This document shows positions 35,050 through 43,995 of a DNA stretch of 64,000 nt, in pieces (within the stretch, counting starts at the first letter, position 1; each line of letters opens with the position of its first letter). A program made the translations under genes and the position numbers. This DNA comes from Pseudomonas sp. BN411 (GTDB lineage: Bacteria > Pseudomonadota > Gammaproteobacteria > Pseudomonadales > Pseudomonadaceae). Location: assembly GCF_029871235.1 (NCBI RefSeq), contig NZ_SSOM01000070.1, forward strand, positions 186,001-250,000, read 5' to 3'. The notes beneath the pieces are model-generated. The model had not been told where the DNA came from. It ran no database searches and worked only from the letters and a program-made list of their open reading frames with translations.

Positions 35050-35778
35050 ATGGCAAAACGCCGCAAATCGCTTGCGGCTGTTTTACCCGCTTTGTGCTGT
35101 CTCGGCTACAGCCCCGCGTCGAGTGCGAATCTGACGTCACCTGAGGTGCTTATCGGCACAGCCGAAGGCTTTCTTGAGTTCGCCGTGGAAGATTATCTGC
35201 AGCGGAGCAACATCCAGGGCCGTAGCGAAATCCAGGTCAATCGCCTCGATCCACGCCTGCGCCTGACGGAGTGCGACAAGGATTTGACGACCAGTCTGGA
35301 AAGCCCCGCCCAGCCGCTGGGACGCGTCACGGTAAGGATTCGTTGCGATGGCAGCGCCCCGTGGACGGTGTTCGTCCCGGCCCAGGTCAGGCTGTACCGT
35401 GAGGTAGTGGTGGTGACCCGGCCGCTACGCCGTGGAGCGCCGATCGCCGCCCAGGACGTGGCTGTTGCCGAGCGAGACGTGGGCACCCTGAACCAGGGTT
35501 TCCTCACCGACCCGGCGCAGATCATCGGCCAGAAGACCACTCGCGCCCTGCTCCCCGACCAGGTACTGGCGCCGCTGCATCTGCAGCAGGCCGAAGTGGT
35601 GAGCAAGGGCGATCAGGTGGTAATCAGCGCGGCGAGCGCCTCGATCAACGTCCGCATGCCGGGCGAGGCCCTGAGCAACGGTGCACCCGGCGAGCAGATC
35701 CGGGTTCGCAACCTGAGCTCCGGCCGCGTGATCAAGGCCCGCGTCAAGGCGCCCGGCCAGGTCCAGGTGGACATGTAG
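35050..35778 (+). CDS. flgA: Flagellar P-ring assembly chaperone FlgA
   Basis: 242 aa from ATG 35050, which gives a clean signal peptide (MAKRRKSLAAVLPALCCLGYSPASSA). In-frame ATGs at 35017 and 35026 are possible, but 35017 would abut the predicted sigma-54 start point. The carboxyl half is the SAF/FlgA domain: VVVTRPLRRGAPIAAQDVAVAERDVG and GEQIRVRNLSSGRVIKARV. It acts in the periplasm to assemble FlgI rings. None of the candidate starts has a good Shine-Dalgarno. Confidence 0.9.
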   Translation: MAKRRKSLAAVLPALCCLGYSPASSANLTSPEVLIGTAEGFLEFAVEDYLQRSNIQGRSEIQVNRLDPRLRLTECDKDLTTSLESPAQPLGRVTVRIRCDGSAPWTVFVPAQVRLYREVVVVTRPLRRGAPIAAQDVAVAERDVGTLNQGFLTDPAQIIGQKTTRALLPDQVLAPLHLQQAEVVSKGDQVVISAASASINVRMPGEALSNGAPGEQIRVRNLSSGRVIKARVKAPGQVQVDM

Positions 35779-35842
35779 GCATGAATCCGCTGGCGCCGAA
35801 GCGAGCTGATTTCTTAAACTCAGCCGGTACGAAAGAATTTTC

Positions 35843-35869
35843 TAAAGTTATCCCGGACAGGGCCGATAA
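35843..35869 (+). promoter_or_regulatory. FliA (sigma-28) promoter of flgM
   Basis: TAAAGTTA, an 11-nt spacer, then GCCGATAA: an almost exact sigma-28 site, ending 38 bp before the flgM ATG. It lets FliA drive synthesis of its own anti-sigma factor. Confidence 0.88.
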
Positions 35870-35907
35870 AACGGTAAGCGTCCAAATAGCGTCCGAGGTT
35901 CAGCACC

Positions 35908-36246
35908 ATGGTTATCGACTTCAACCGGCTCAATAACGGCCCCACCCCCGCCAACACGGGGCGTACCGGCAGCACCCAGGCCGGCAAGAGCGAAACCGTC
36001 ACCAGCGGCCAGGCTGCTCCAGCCCAGAACACCGGCGAGCAGGCTCCGGCTACCAAGAGCGGCGAATCCGTGCAACTGAGCAGCGAAGCTCAGGTGCTGC
36101 AGAAAGCCGGCGAAAAACTGCGCGACCTTCCCGTGGTGGACAAGGAGCGCGTTGAAAAGCTCAAGCAGGCCATTGCAGACGGCACCTATCAGGTCGACAG
36201 CAATCGCGTGGCCGGCAAACTGCTGAACTTCGAATCCCAGCGCTAG
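35908..36246 (+). CDS. flgM: Anti-sigma-28 factor FlgM
   Basis: 112 aa. The amino half is disordered (Gly/Ser/Thr/Gln-rich, residues 8-50), as usual for the exported protein. The carboxyl half carries the FliA-binding helices: [52 protein letters not shown]. It holds FliA inactive until secreted through the completed hook. It lies 129 bp after flgA behind a FliA promoter. Confidence 0.95.
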   Translation: MVIDFNRLNNGPTPANTGRTGSTQAGKSETVTSGQAAPAQNTGEQAPATKSGESVQLSSEAQVLQKAGEKLRDLPVVDKERVEKLKQAIADGTYQVDSNRVAGKLLNFESQR

Positions 36247-36295
36247 TCCACGGGCAGCGCTGGGGAACCTGGACGCCCGATCCCCCAGAGCTCGT

Positions 36296-36763
36296 ATGCA
36301 CGATACCAACCTGCTTCAGCTGTTCACCGACGATATCGGCCACGCCCAACGATTGCTTGAGCTGATGGACGAAGAATTCCAGGCCCTGGGCGAACGCGAT
36401 CTCGCCCGCCTGGAGCAGCTGCTTGCCGACAAGCAGCCCCTGCTCGCCCAACTCGACCAGCATGCTCGCCAGCGCAGCCAGCTGCTGAGCAGCCTCCAGC
36501 TGAGCACCGACCGCACCGGATTGCAGCAATTCGCCGAACGTTTTGCCCAGGGCCAGGAAGTGCTCGAGCGCAGCGACGAACTGGGCGAGCTGCTTGAGCG
36601 TTGCAAGGAGGCCAACGAGCGCAATGGCCGCCTGATCCGCGCCAATCGTGCATCGGTTGGCAGCATGCTCGGTATCCTGCGTGGCGGCGATACGCCCAGC
36701 CTCTATGACAGCCGAGGTGCGACGGCTAGAATCGGCCAGCAGCGCCCGCTCAGCCAGGCCTGA
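36296..36763 (+). CDS. flgN: Flagellar export chaperone FlgN
   Basis: 155 aa, nearly all helical with heptads (LLELMDEEFQALGERDLARLEQLLADKQPLLAQLDQHARQRSQLL), the FlgN fold. It is a cytosolic chaperone for FlgK and FlgL. It lies 49 bp after flgM, as in other Pseudomonas. Sequence conservation of the family is low, so position supports the name. Confidence 0.9.
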   Translation: MHDTNLLQLFTDDIGHAQRLLELMDEEFQALGERDLARLEQLLADKQPLLAQLDQHARQRSQLLSSLQLSTDRTGLQQFAERFAQGQEVLERSDELGELLERCKEANERNGRLIRANRASVGSMLGILRGGDTPSLYDSRGATARIGQQRPLSQA

Positions 36764-36853
36764 CAAGACATTACAAGAAAGGCACGGAGACACGCAGGCA
36801 CGATGCCGCCACTCTTCGTGTGACCCGCTTTTGCGTTCGGAGAGACCTGGACC

Positions 36854-37603
36854 GTGTCCAACCCATTCCACGAAGATAACGGCCCACAGCCTCCCAAAGT
36901 GCTAAAGGCACCGGTCGAAATCCTGGCCAATCTTCGTCTGCTGCAGCAGCACCACGATCCCCTGATCATCACCTTCCACGACCGCAACCAGCGATTCCAG
37001 AGCTACCTGGTGGAGGTGGACCGCGACCGCGGCCTGATCGCCCTGGATGAACTGATCCCGAACGATGGTGAACGCTTCCTGAAGAATGGCGAAACCTTCC
37101 GTGTCGAAGGCTTCCACGAAGGCGTGCGCATCGCCTGGGAAACCCAGCAGCCGGCTACGGTCGGCGAGTTCGAAGGTGACCGCTGCTACTGGTGCCCCCT
37201 GCCCGCTGAAGTGACCTATCACCAGCGCCGCAATGCCTTCCGCGCGCCCCTCAAGCAATCCCAGCTGGTGCCCATCGAACTGGACGGCGACAAGCTGTCG
37301 GCACCGGTCAAGGGCGTGATGCTGGATGTCTCCGCCACCGGTTGCAAACTGCGCTTCGAAGGCGACCTGAGCGGCCGCCTGCAAGCTGGACAGGTCTATG
37401 AGCGCTTCACTGCCAGGATGCCCATCGGCCCCATTACCACCCCTGTGGAACTGCGCCACCTGAGCTATGACGAAAAGCTCGGCATGAGCTTCGCCGGCAT
37501 TCGCTTCCACAAGATGAGCGGCCTGGTACAGCGCAACGTCGAACGCTTCGTCTACCAGTTGCAACGCGAAGCACGGCGCTTCGAGAAAGACGAACTCTTC
37601 TGA
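36854..37603 (+). CDS. flgZ: Cyclic-di-GMP-binding flagellar brake FlgZ (YcgR/PilZ)
   Basis: 249 aa from GTG 36854 (GGAGAG upstream). YcgR_N domain at about 22-120 and PilZ domain at about 123-240. The c-di-GMP motif is complete: R-x3-R in RRNAFR (125-130) and DVSATG (158-163). Known homologues slow motor rotation or influence stator use when c-di-GMP is high. Last gene of the flgM-flgN-flgZ set. Confidence 0.94.
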   Translation: MSNPFHEDNGPQPPKVLKAPVEILANLRLLQQHHDPLIITFHDRNQRFQSYLVEVDRDRGLIALDELIPNDGERFLKNGETFRVEGFHEGVRIAWETQQPATVGEFEGDRCYWCPLPAEVTYHQRRNAFRAPLKQSQLVPIELDGDKLSAPVKGVMLDVSATGCKLRFEGDLSGRLQAGQVYERFTARMPIGPITTPVELRHLSYDEKLGMSFAGIRFHKMSGLVQRNVERFVYQLQREARRFEKDELF

Positions 37604-37607
37604 TTCG

Positions 37608-37651
37608 AACGACGGCCAGGCTGCTGTCCGCAGAGCCTGGCCCGGTCGTTT
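37608..37651. terminator. Hairpin between converging flgZ and DUF2064 genes
   Basis: GGCCAGGCT (37614-37622) pairs with AGCCTGGCC (37634-37642), and AACGAC/GTCGTT extends the stem outward with a 2-nt bulge. T run is short. Probably terminates both genes. Confidence 0.65.
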
Positions 37652-37664
37652 CGTCCATCCGCGT

Positions 37665-38285
37665 TCAGACAACCCCCAGCTTGATGCCCATTCGCCCCAG
37701 GCGAGGCAGGTGTTCGGGGCTATCCAGCACCCAGAGCGACGGCAGCAGTCCATGCCGCCAATCCAGTTCCTGCAAACGTTCACAGGTCATGGCCAGGACC
37801 CGGTCGCTGCCCCAGGGCATGGCTTCGAACAGGCGTGGATCGACACGCCGCAGGCCGAGCAGCATGTAGCGCCCGTCCTCGGTCGGCCCTAGCACTGCGT
37901 GATGGTGATCGAGCGCCTCGCAGGCGGCTGACAGGTAATCGGCATCCAGCATCGGGCAATACTGGCCGATGAGCACTACGGCATCGTTCTCGGAAAGGCC
38001 CAGCGCTGCGATTCGTCGCATTCGCTCTCCCAGGTCGCCGACTGGCTGGCCCACTACCATCCAGTCGTTATCCTCGGCCAGGGCTTCGAGGGCCTCGTCC
38101 GGCCCATCCTCGATCCAGAAGATTCGCTCACTGAAGCCCAGCGGCGGAAGGTTGAGTACGCGGGCCACCAGTTGCCGATGCAACCGGTCCACCCCCTCCT
38201 CCCCCAGTTCTGGAACCAGCCTGGGGTGGAGGTTGCCGGCCTGCGGTGCGCTGGCCAGCAGATGCAGGGAAATGCTCAACGTCAT
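37665..38285 (-). CDS. DUF2064 glycosyltransferase-A-fold protein
   Basis: 206 aa from ATG 38285 with GGAGG at 8 nt. It shows the DUF2064 layout: LHLLASAPQAGNLHPRLVPELGEEGVDRLHRQL at the amino end, VVLIGQYCPMLDADYL (usually GxDxPxL) and a GPTEDGRYMLLGLR motif (usually GPAxDGGYxLIG). The usual APxPGxVKTRL loop has lost its Lys-Thr pair, and the Asp of GxDxP is Gln-Tyr here, so nucleotide-sugar binding is doubtful. Synteny with the P. aeruginosa flgZ region is likely (from memory). Confidence 0.8.
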   Translation of the reverse strand: MTLSISLHLLASAPQAGNLHPRLVPELGEEGVDRLHRQLVARVLNLPPLGFSERIFWIEDGPDEALEALAEDNDWMVVGQPVGDLGERMRRIAALGLSENDAVVLIGQYCPMLDADYLSAACEALDHHHAVLGPTEDGRYMLLGLRRVDPRLFEAMPWGSDRVLAMTCERLQELDWRHGLLPSLWVLDSPEHLPRLGRMGIKLGVV

Positions 38286-38384
38286 GACCAGATCCTCCTT
38301 GAAGTCCCAAGGCAGGCCTTGGGCTTGAAGCTCGGGTAGCCACACTGGTCGATAATTGGGCAAAAGCGATGTAGCGTTGGGCCA

Positions 38385-39710
38385 CTACTTATTGGGTTGC
38401 GGCTGCTCCGGCATGTCGTCTGTCGGCGGCGCAGGCGGCGGGATATCGCCGTTCTGCATCTGGTCGTGCACCGCCCGTTCGTCGACGCGTGGGTCCAGGG
38501 CCGCCACCAGGGGCGAACTGGTCATGTTGTCCGGGGTGGGCACGTGATGCAGCGGCGCCTCGTCGACCCTGTGCAAGCCGGTGACCGCATCCGGCCGCAC
38601 CCGCAGCACCAGCACCGCGGCGCAGAAGCAGACGAAGGCATAGAGCATGTTCGGCCCCAGCTGCTTCATCAAGGCACCAGTCAGCAACGGTCCGATGCTC
38701 GCTCCCACGCCGAAGGTGATCAACAGCATGGCGGTCAGCGACACGCGGCGCTCCGCCTCGATATGGTCGTTGGAGAAGGCCACCGCCAGTGGATAGAGAC
38801 TGAACTGCAGCAGGCAGACCACGAAGCCCACCGGGAACAGCACTTCCAGAGGTGCCGACGGCATCATCGCCAGCGGCAGGGACGACAACGCGAGCAACGC
38901 GGCCGTGCTGCGAATCAGCACCGCGCGATCATGGCGATCCGACAGCCAGCCCAATGGCCATTGCACCAGCAGACCGGCGAGGATGCAGCTCCCCATGAAC
39001 AGGCCCACCTGGTCGATAGGCAATCCCTGGGCGGTGGCATAGAGCGGCGCCAGACCGTAGAAGGAACCGATCACCAGGCCGGACACCAGCACGGTGGTCA
39101 TCGATTGCGGCACCCGTTTGATGAAGAAGCGCGGCTCCAGAGGCGCCGGATGCAGGGGCGCCGGGTGCAGCTTGCGGGTCAACGCCACCGGCACCAGGCA
39201 CAGGGCGAAGCACATGGCCACCAGCATCAGCAATTCCGGCCCGAGCCCCGGATGCAGCACCAGCACGAGCTGGCCCAGCACCAGGCCTAGGTAGGACGCC
39301 ACCATATAGCCGGCGAACACCTGCCCACGCTGGCTCGCGTCGGCCTGCTCGGTGAGCCAGCTCTCGATCACCATGTACTGGCACATCATCCCCAGGCCCA
39401 CCAGCATGCGCATGAACAGCCAGGCCGGCAGGAAATTGATCAGACCGTGCCCGAGCACAGCCGCCGTCACCACCCCGGCGCACGCCACATAGGCGCGAAT
39501 GTGCCCGACGCGGGCGATCAACCGGTGCCCCAGCTTGCCGCCGAGGATCAGGCCGAAATAGTTGGACGCCATCAGGGCGCCGACCCAGAGTCCGTCCACC
39601 TTGTCCGCCGCCAAGCGCAGACCGAGGTAGGTACTGAGCAGGCCGGAGCCGATCAGCATGAGCAGGGTGGCGAAATACAGTGCACGAAACGACTTCCAGA
39701 TCCGATGCAT
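38385..39710 (-). CDS. MFS transporter (YcaD-like)
   Basis: 441 aa with 12 predicted membrane segments. FATLLMLIGSGLLSTYLGLRLA (TM1), NYFGLILGGKLGHRLIARVGHIR (loop 2-3 MFS motif) and QYMVIESWLTEQADASQRGQVFAGYM are typical of the YcaD/UMF1-like MFS group. A Pro-rich cytosolic tail (about 420-441, DIPPPAPPTDD) is unusual. Substrate unknown. Confidence 0.9.
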   Translation of the reverse strand: MHRIWKSFRALYFATLLMLIGSGLLSTYLGLRLAADKVDGLWVGALMASNYFGLILGGKLGHRLIARVGHIRAYVACAGVVTAAVLGHGLINFLPAWLFMRMLVGLGMMCQYMVIESWLTEQADASQRGQVFAGYMVASYLGLVLGQLVLVLHPGLGPELLMLVAMCFALCLVPVALTRKLHPAPLHPAPLEPRFFIKRVPQSMTTVLVSGLVIGSFYGLAPLYATAQGLPIDQVGLFMGSCILAGLLVQWPLGWLSDRHDRAVLIRSTAALLALSSLPLAMMPSAPLEVLFPVGFVVCLLQFSLYPLAVAFSNDHIEAERRVSLTAMLLITFGVGASIGPLLTGALMKQLGPNMLYAFVCFCAAVLVLRVRPDAVTGLHRVDEAPLHHVPTPDNMTSSPLVAALDPRVDERAVHDQMQNGDIPPPAPPTDDMPEQPQPNK

Positions 39711-39739
39711 CGACGCTCCAGACGGCTACTTGTACAGGG

Positions 39740-39763
39740 AGGGCCGCCCGGACGGGCGACCCT
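39740..39763 (-). terminator. Hairpin after the glutamine-synthetase-like gene
   Basis: AGGGCCGCCC and GGGCGACCCT form a 10-bp stem with one mismatch, 8 bp after the stop codon at 39771. No T run follows, so it is a weak call. Confidence 0.45.
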
Positions 39764-39770
39764 GGGACGA

Positions 39771-41114
39771 TCACACCTGGGAGGCGAGGATGCGCCGCTC
39801 CCATGGTGAGATCTCATCGAAGAAGCTGCTGAGCTCCATCGTCTTCGTAGCAATGTAGCCTTCGATGAACTCCTTGCCGAACAGTTCACGCGCCAGATCA
39901 CTGCGTTTCAGACGTTCGATCGCAGCATGCAAGGTACAGGGCAGCAGCAATTCATCCGGCGCCTCGAACTCGCCCTGGATCGGCGCGCTCGGTTGCAGCT
40001 GCTGTTCAATCCCGTAGAGTCCGGCCGCCAGGCTGGCGGCAATGGCCAGATAGGGGTTGGCATCGGCGCCGGGCAGGCGGTTCTCCACCCTCCTCGCCAC
40101 CGGCGCGCTGGCCGGAATGCGCAGTCCCGCCGCGCGGTTGTCGTGGGACCAGCAGGCATTGTTGGGCGATGCGTAGGGATGGCACAGGCGCTGGTAGGAG
40201 TTCACGTTCGGCGCGAAGAGCGCCGTGAAATCCGCCATGGCCGCCTGCTGGCCGCCGATGAAATGGGCGAAGGCCGCTGTCGTCTCGCCGTTGGCATCGC
40301 TGAAGATGTTCTCTTCGCCGTCGAGAGTCACCACGCTCTGGTGGATGTGCATCGAGCTGCCCGGCGTGTGCGCCAGCGGCTTGGCCATGCAAACCACTTG
40401 GATACCGTGCTTGAGCGCGACCTCCTTGAGCAAGTGTTTGAACAGAAAGGTCTGGTCCGCCAGCAGCAGCGGATCGCCATGGAGGAAGTTGATCTCGAAC
40501 TGGCTGACGCCCATCTCGTGCATGAAGGTATCGCGAGGCATGTCGAAGGCCTCCATGACGCGATAGACCTCTTCGAAGAAGGGACGCAGGCCATTGTTGG
40601 AGGACACGCTGAACGCCGAGCAGCCCACCTCGCGCCGATCATCCAGCCCCATCGGCGGCAGGAAGGCCTGAGTCGGGTCGGGATTCGGGGCGAAGACGAA
40701 GAACTCCAGTTCTGTGGCCACCACAGGCTTCCAGCCGTGGGCCGCATAACGCTCCACCACCTTGCGCAGCAGTCCCCGAGTCGACAGCCCTGAAGGACGG
40801 CCATCCAGCTCCTGGGCATCGCAGATGGCCAGGGCACGCGGTCGCTCGCTCCAGGGTAGGCGATGAATCTGGTTCGGTTCAGCGACCAGGGCCAGGTCGC
40901 CGTCGTCGCTGCCATAGAAACGAGCGGGCGGGTAACCGCCCATGATGCATTGCAGGAGCACGCCCCGTGCCAGCTGCGGACGGCGCCCCGAGAGGAAGCC
41001 CTCCCCCGTCATCACCTTGCCCCGCATCACTCCGTTCAGGTCAGGGGTGACGCACTCGATCTCTTCAACGCCGGCCAGACGCTCGGCGAGCGGGCTGCGG
41101 ACTTTGGTAGTCAT
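39771..41114 (-). CDS. Glutamine-synthetase family gamma-glutamylpolyamine synthetase-like protein
   Basis: 447 aa. Short N-terminal beta-grasp domain (VEEIECVTPDLNGVMRGKVM) and C-terminal catalytic domain with the metal site VVATELEFFVF, GSSMHIHQSV and SHDNRAAGLRIPASAP, and NRLPGADANPYLAIAASLAAGLYGIE. It belongs to the PuuA/PauA branch that ligates glutamate to polyamines rather than ammonia; P. aeruginosa keeps a paralogue (pauA5, PA3356, from memory) in the same position relative to flgZ. It complements the amine genes at 28.9-31.5 kb. Confidence 0.85.
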   Translation of the reverse strand: MTTKVRSPLAERLAGVEEIECVTPDLNGVMRGKVMTGEGFLSGRRPQLARGVLLQCIMGGYPPARFYGSDDGDLALVAEPNQIHRLPWSERPRALAICDAQELDGRPSGLSTRGLLRKVVERYAAHGWKPVVATELEFFVFAPNPDPTQAFLPPMGLDDRREVGCSAFSVSSNNGLRPFFEEVYRVMEAFDMPRDTFMHEMGVSQFEINFLHGDPLLLADQTFLFKHLLKEVALKHGIQVVCMAKPLAHTPGSSMHIHQSVVTLDGEENIFSDANGETTAAFAHFIGGQQAAMADFTALFAPNVNSYQRLCHPYASPNNACWSHDNRAAGLRIPASAPVARRVENRLPGADANPYLAIAASLAAGLYGIEQQLQPSAPIQGEFEAPDELLLPCTLHAAIERLKRSDLARELFGKEFIEGYIATKTMELSSFFDEISPWERRILASQV

Positions 41115-41339
41115 GATTGTTGTCCTTGTGCACTACAGCCGCTCTGGATGGCGGCATGTACAAAATACGCACCGGCTGTTCGAAATATCAAGCGCCGTCA
41201 TAGGCCACCTGAAGCCGAAGGACTCTACCAATTGTGTCGTGCTAGGAATGGCAAGTAGAACGGAGGAAATGCTTTCTACACATCGGCAGATTTCCCGCCA
41301 TTGGTGTCAGTAGCAATCTCGGTTCCAACTTGCCAACGA

Positions 41340-43334
41340 TCAGGGCTCGATCCGGCGCTGCTGATGTATCCAGTCGACGATTTCTCCTTCCGGGGCATAA
41401 CCGCTGACCGTCTCTCGAAGCAACTGACGAACTTTAGCGTAATCGTCCTGCTGAACGGCCTCGAGCAAGGCTGCCAACGCCGTCTTGAGAGAGTCCCAGG
41501 GCAGATACTCCTCATTGGCCCGCATGATCATCGGGTGACCCGTCGGACTGACGTTATCGCCGATCAGCAACTCCTCATACAGCTTCTCGCCAGGCCGCAA
41601 GCCACTGAACTCAATAGCGATGTCCCCGTGAGGATTCTTCTCCGAACGCACACTCAGACCGGAAAGATGGATCATCTTTTCCGCCAGTTCGAGAATCTTC
41701 ACCGGCTCGGCCATATCCAACACGAACACATCGCCCCCCTGCCCCATCGAGCCGGCCTGAATCACCAGCTGAGCAGCCTCAGGAATAGTCATGAAGTAAC
41801 GGGTGATATTGGGATGCGTGACCGTCACCGGCCCACCACGACGAATTTGCGCATAGAACCGTGGGATCACTGAACCCGAAGAACCCAGCACATTCCCGAA
41901 ACGCACCATAGTGAAACGGGTCTTGTTGACCTGATGGACGGCATCATTGTCTGCAAACAAAACCGGACCCGATTCCCGGCTCAATGCCTGCAAAACCATC
42001 TCAGCCAAACGCTTGGTGCTGCCCATCACGTTGGTCGGTCGTACAGCTTTGTCGGTGGAAATCAGAACGAAGTGCTCGACGCCAGCCCTCACTGCAGCCT
42101 GAGCGGTGTAAAGAGTGCCCATGACATTGTTCAGCACGCCCTCAGCAATGTTGTGCTCCACCATTGGCACGTGCTTGTATGCAGCCGCATGGTAGACGGT
42201 GTCCACCTGCCAGGTCCGCATAATGTCCAACAAGCGCTCTTGATTACGGATAGAGCCCAGGATTGGCACCAACCGTAGCGGCAAGGACTCACGCTCGATC
42301 CGTTGCTCAAGTTCGGAATGAATGCTGTAGAGGTTGAACTCGCTGTGCTCGAACAGAAGCAGTGTCTTGGGCTCACTCGCCATGATCTGGCGGCACAACT
42401 CAGAACCGATCGAACCGCCAGCACCGGTCACCAGAACGGTCTGACCACGAATGCAACGCTCGAATAACTCCTGTTGCGGAGGAACGGCATCACGCCCGAG
42501 CAAGTCGGTGATATCCACTTCCTGGATGTCATCAACCTTCACTCGTCCGCTGGCCAAATCCATAAAGCCCGGCACACTACGTACATGCAGAGGGAACTGT
42601 TCGAGGTGTTCCAGCACCTCACGCCGGCGCCCGCGAGAAGCGGAGGGCATTGCCAGCAGTACCTCCTGCACCCCCGCTTCTTCGATCATCTGTTGAATAT
42701 TCATGGGCGCGTACACCCGCAGCCCGGCAATGACCCGATCGGCAATACCGCTGTCGTCGTCTATGAACGCCACCGGACGCATCGCGCGCCCCATACGCAA
42801 GGCCCCCACCAACTGGTTACCGGCAGCCCCGGCGCCATAGATCGCCACCTTAGGCAGACCATCATCACGGCTCATAAAGGGCATTGGATTGTTGGCTGAA
42901 AACCAATCGCCCATAAAGTACTGGCGCATTCCCAGACGTAACCCGCCGATTATCACCAAGCTCAGCCACCAGTAGTTGAACACCAGTGAGCGAGGCACGA
43001 CCTCTGGTGCATCGCGATACCAATACACTGCCAGGGAGAGGAACAAGGCAGATAGGGTAACAGCCTTGGCAATGGCGAGTAGTGCGTCGTTACCGAAGTA
43101 GCGCATCACCGCCCGGTACATACCGAAACGCACAAATAGTGGGATAGCAATCAGAGGGGCGACCACAAAGAGCCACAGATGCCCTCCCCATGGCTTAATC
43201 AGGTTGTCGGTACCCAAGCGCACGATGAACGCCAGCCAGAGTGCCAGCCACAGGAGCACTACGTCGGCGAGAATTTGCAGCAACCGCTTGCGACGCTGCG
43301 GAAGCCCCAACAGGGCAGTACGTAAGCTACTCAT
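41340..43334 (-). CDS. wbpM: WbpM-type UDP-GlcNAc 4,6-dehydratase
   Basis: 664 aa. Amino third: four membrane segments (LLQILADVVLLWLALWLAFIVRLG onwards). A first Rossmann domain lies at about 160-290 and the catalytic SDR domain at 295-640, with NAD loop GAGGSIG (304-310) and the variant catalytic set Ser426/Met437/Lys441 (STDKAVRPTNVMGSTK), where Met replaces Tyr as in WbpM. It makes UDP-4-keto-6-deoxy-GlcNAc. As in P. aeruginosa it closes the O-antigen locus at its 3' end. The 225 bp to the next gene show no clear terminator. Confidence 0.95.
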   Translation of the reverse strand: MSSLRTALLGLPQRRKRLLQILADVVLLWLALWLAFIVRLGTDNLIKPWGGHLWLFVVAPLIAIPLFVRFGMYRAVMRYFGNDALLAIAKAVTLSALFLSLAVYWYRDAPEVVPRSLVFNYWWLSLVIIGGLRLGMRQYFMGDWFSANNPMPFMSRDDGLPKVAIYGAGAAGNQLVGALRMGRAMRPVAFIDDDSGIADRVIAGLRVYAPMNIQQMIEEAGVQEVLLAMPSASRGRRREVLEHLEQFPLHVRSVPGFMDLASGRVKVDDIQEVDITDLLGRDAVPPQQELFERCIRGQTVLVTGAGGSIGSELCRQIMASEPKTLLLFEHSEFNLYSIHSELEQRIERESLPLRLVPILGSIRNQERLLDIMRTWQVDTVYHAAAYKHVPMVEHNIAEGVLNNVMGTLYTAQAAVRAGVEHFVLISTDKAVRPTNVMGSTKRLAEMVLQALSRESGPVLFADNDAVHQVNKTRFTMVRFGNVLGSSGSVIPRFYAQIRRGGPVTVTHPNITRYFMTIPEAAQLVIQAGSMGQGGDVFVLDMAEPVKILELAEKMIHLSGLSVRSEKNPHGDIAIEFSGLRPGEKLYEELLIGDNVSPTGHPMIMRANEEYLPWDSLKTALAALLEAVQQDDYAKVRQLLRETVSGYAPEGEIVDWIHQQRRIEP

Positions 43335-43389
43335 TCACCAAATTTCCACTCATCGCAAAGGCTCCCCTGTCGCGAACGCGCACGCAGAA

Positions 43390-43986
43390 TCACTTCGTCG
43401 CAATAGCTACGACCGTGTCGAAAATGATTTTCAGGTCTCCCAATAAGGAGTGGGAGCGGACGTAGTCAAGATAGTACTTCTGCTTGATGGGCAACACTTT
43501 CTCCACATAAGTCCGCTCCGGATCGGCCGAACCCGCCAACATCTCATTCTCGTTCCTAAACTCTATCGAGGCGCGGTCGGTAATGCCCGGCCGAACCGAT
43601 AGAACCTCTGCACGCACCGCCTTGGGGTATTGATCCATGTATCGCGGAACCTCTGGCCGCGGCCCCACAAGACTCATGTCCCCGACAAAGACATCGAGCA
43701 GCTGCGGCAGTTCATCCAGTTTCATCTTGCGCAGGAAAGCACCGGCCCCGGTCACCCTTCGATCGCTGCCGACGGTCAACTGAAGCCCCTTGGCTTCAGC
43801 ATTGACCGTCATGGTGCGAAACTTGTGAATTCGGAAGATCTTGCCGTAACGCCCGACACGTTCCTGGCGGAAGAACACTTCGCCTGGAGAATCAATTTTT
43901 ATCCATATTGAGATCAGCAGGAATATAGGAAAAAGGAAAACCAGAGCAAGTGCACTTACTAGAACATCAAATAGCCGCTTAAGCAT
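43390..43986 (-). CDS. Monotopic phosphoglycosyltransferase (PglC/WcaJ-type, small)
   Basis: 198 aa. One re-entrant membrane helix at 5-30 followed by the PGT core: [22 protein letters not shown], catalytic Asp91-Glu92 in [26 protein letters not shown]. It is the minimal form seen in PglC, which transfers a phospho-diNAcBac to undecaprenyl phosphate, and lacks the N-terminal membrane domain of WbaP. Placed with an aminotransferase, acetyltransferase and WbpM, it probably starts the O-unit with a 4-amino-sugar phosphate. Confidence 0.9.
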   Translation of the reverse strand: MLKRLFDVLVSALALVFLFPIFLLISIWIKIDSPGEVFFRQERVGRYGKIFRIHKFRTMTVNAEAKGLQLTVGSDRRVTGAGAFLRKMKLDELPQLLDVFVGDMSLVGPRPEVPRYMDQYPKAVRAEVLSVRPGITDRASIEFRNENEMLAGSADPERTYVEKVLPIKQKYYLDYVRSHSLLGDLKIIFDTVVAIATK

Positions 43987-43995
43987 GACGTGTTA

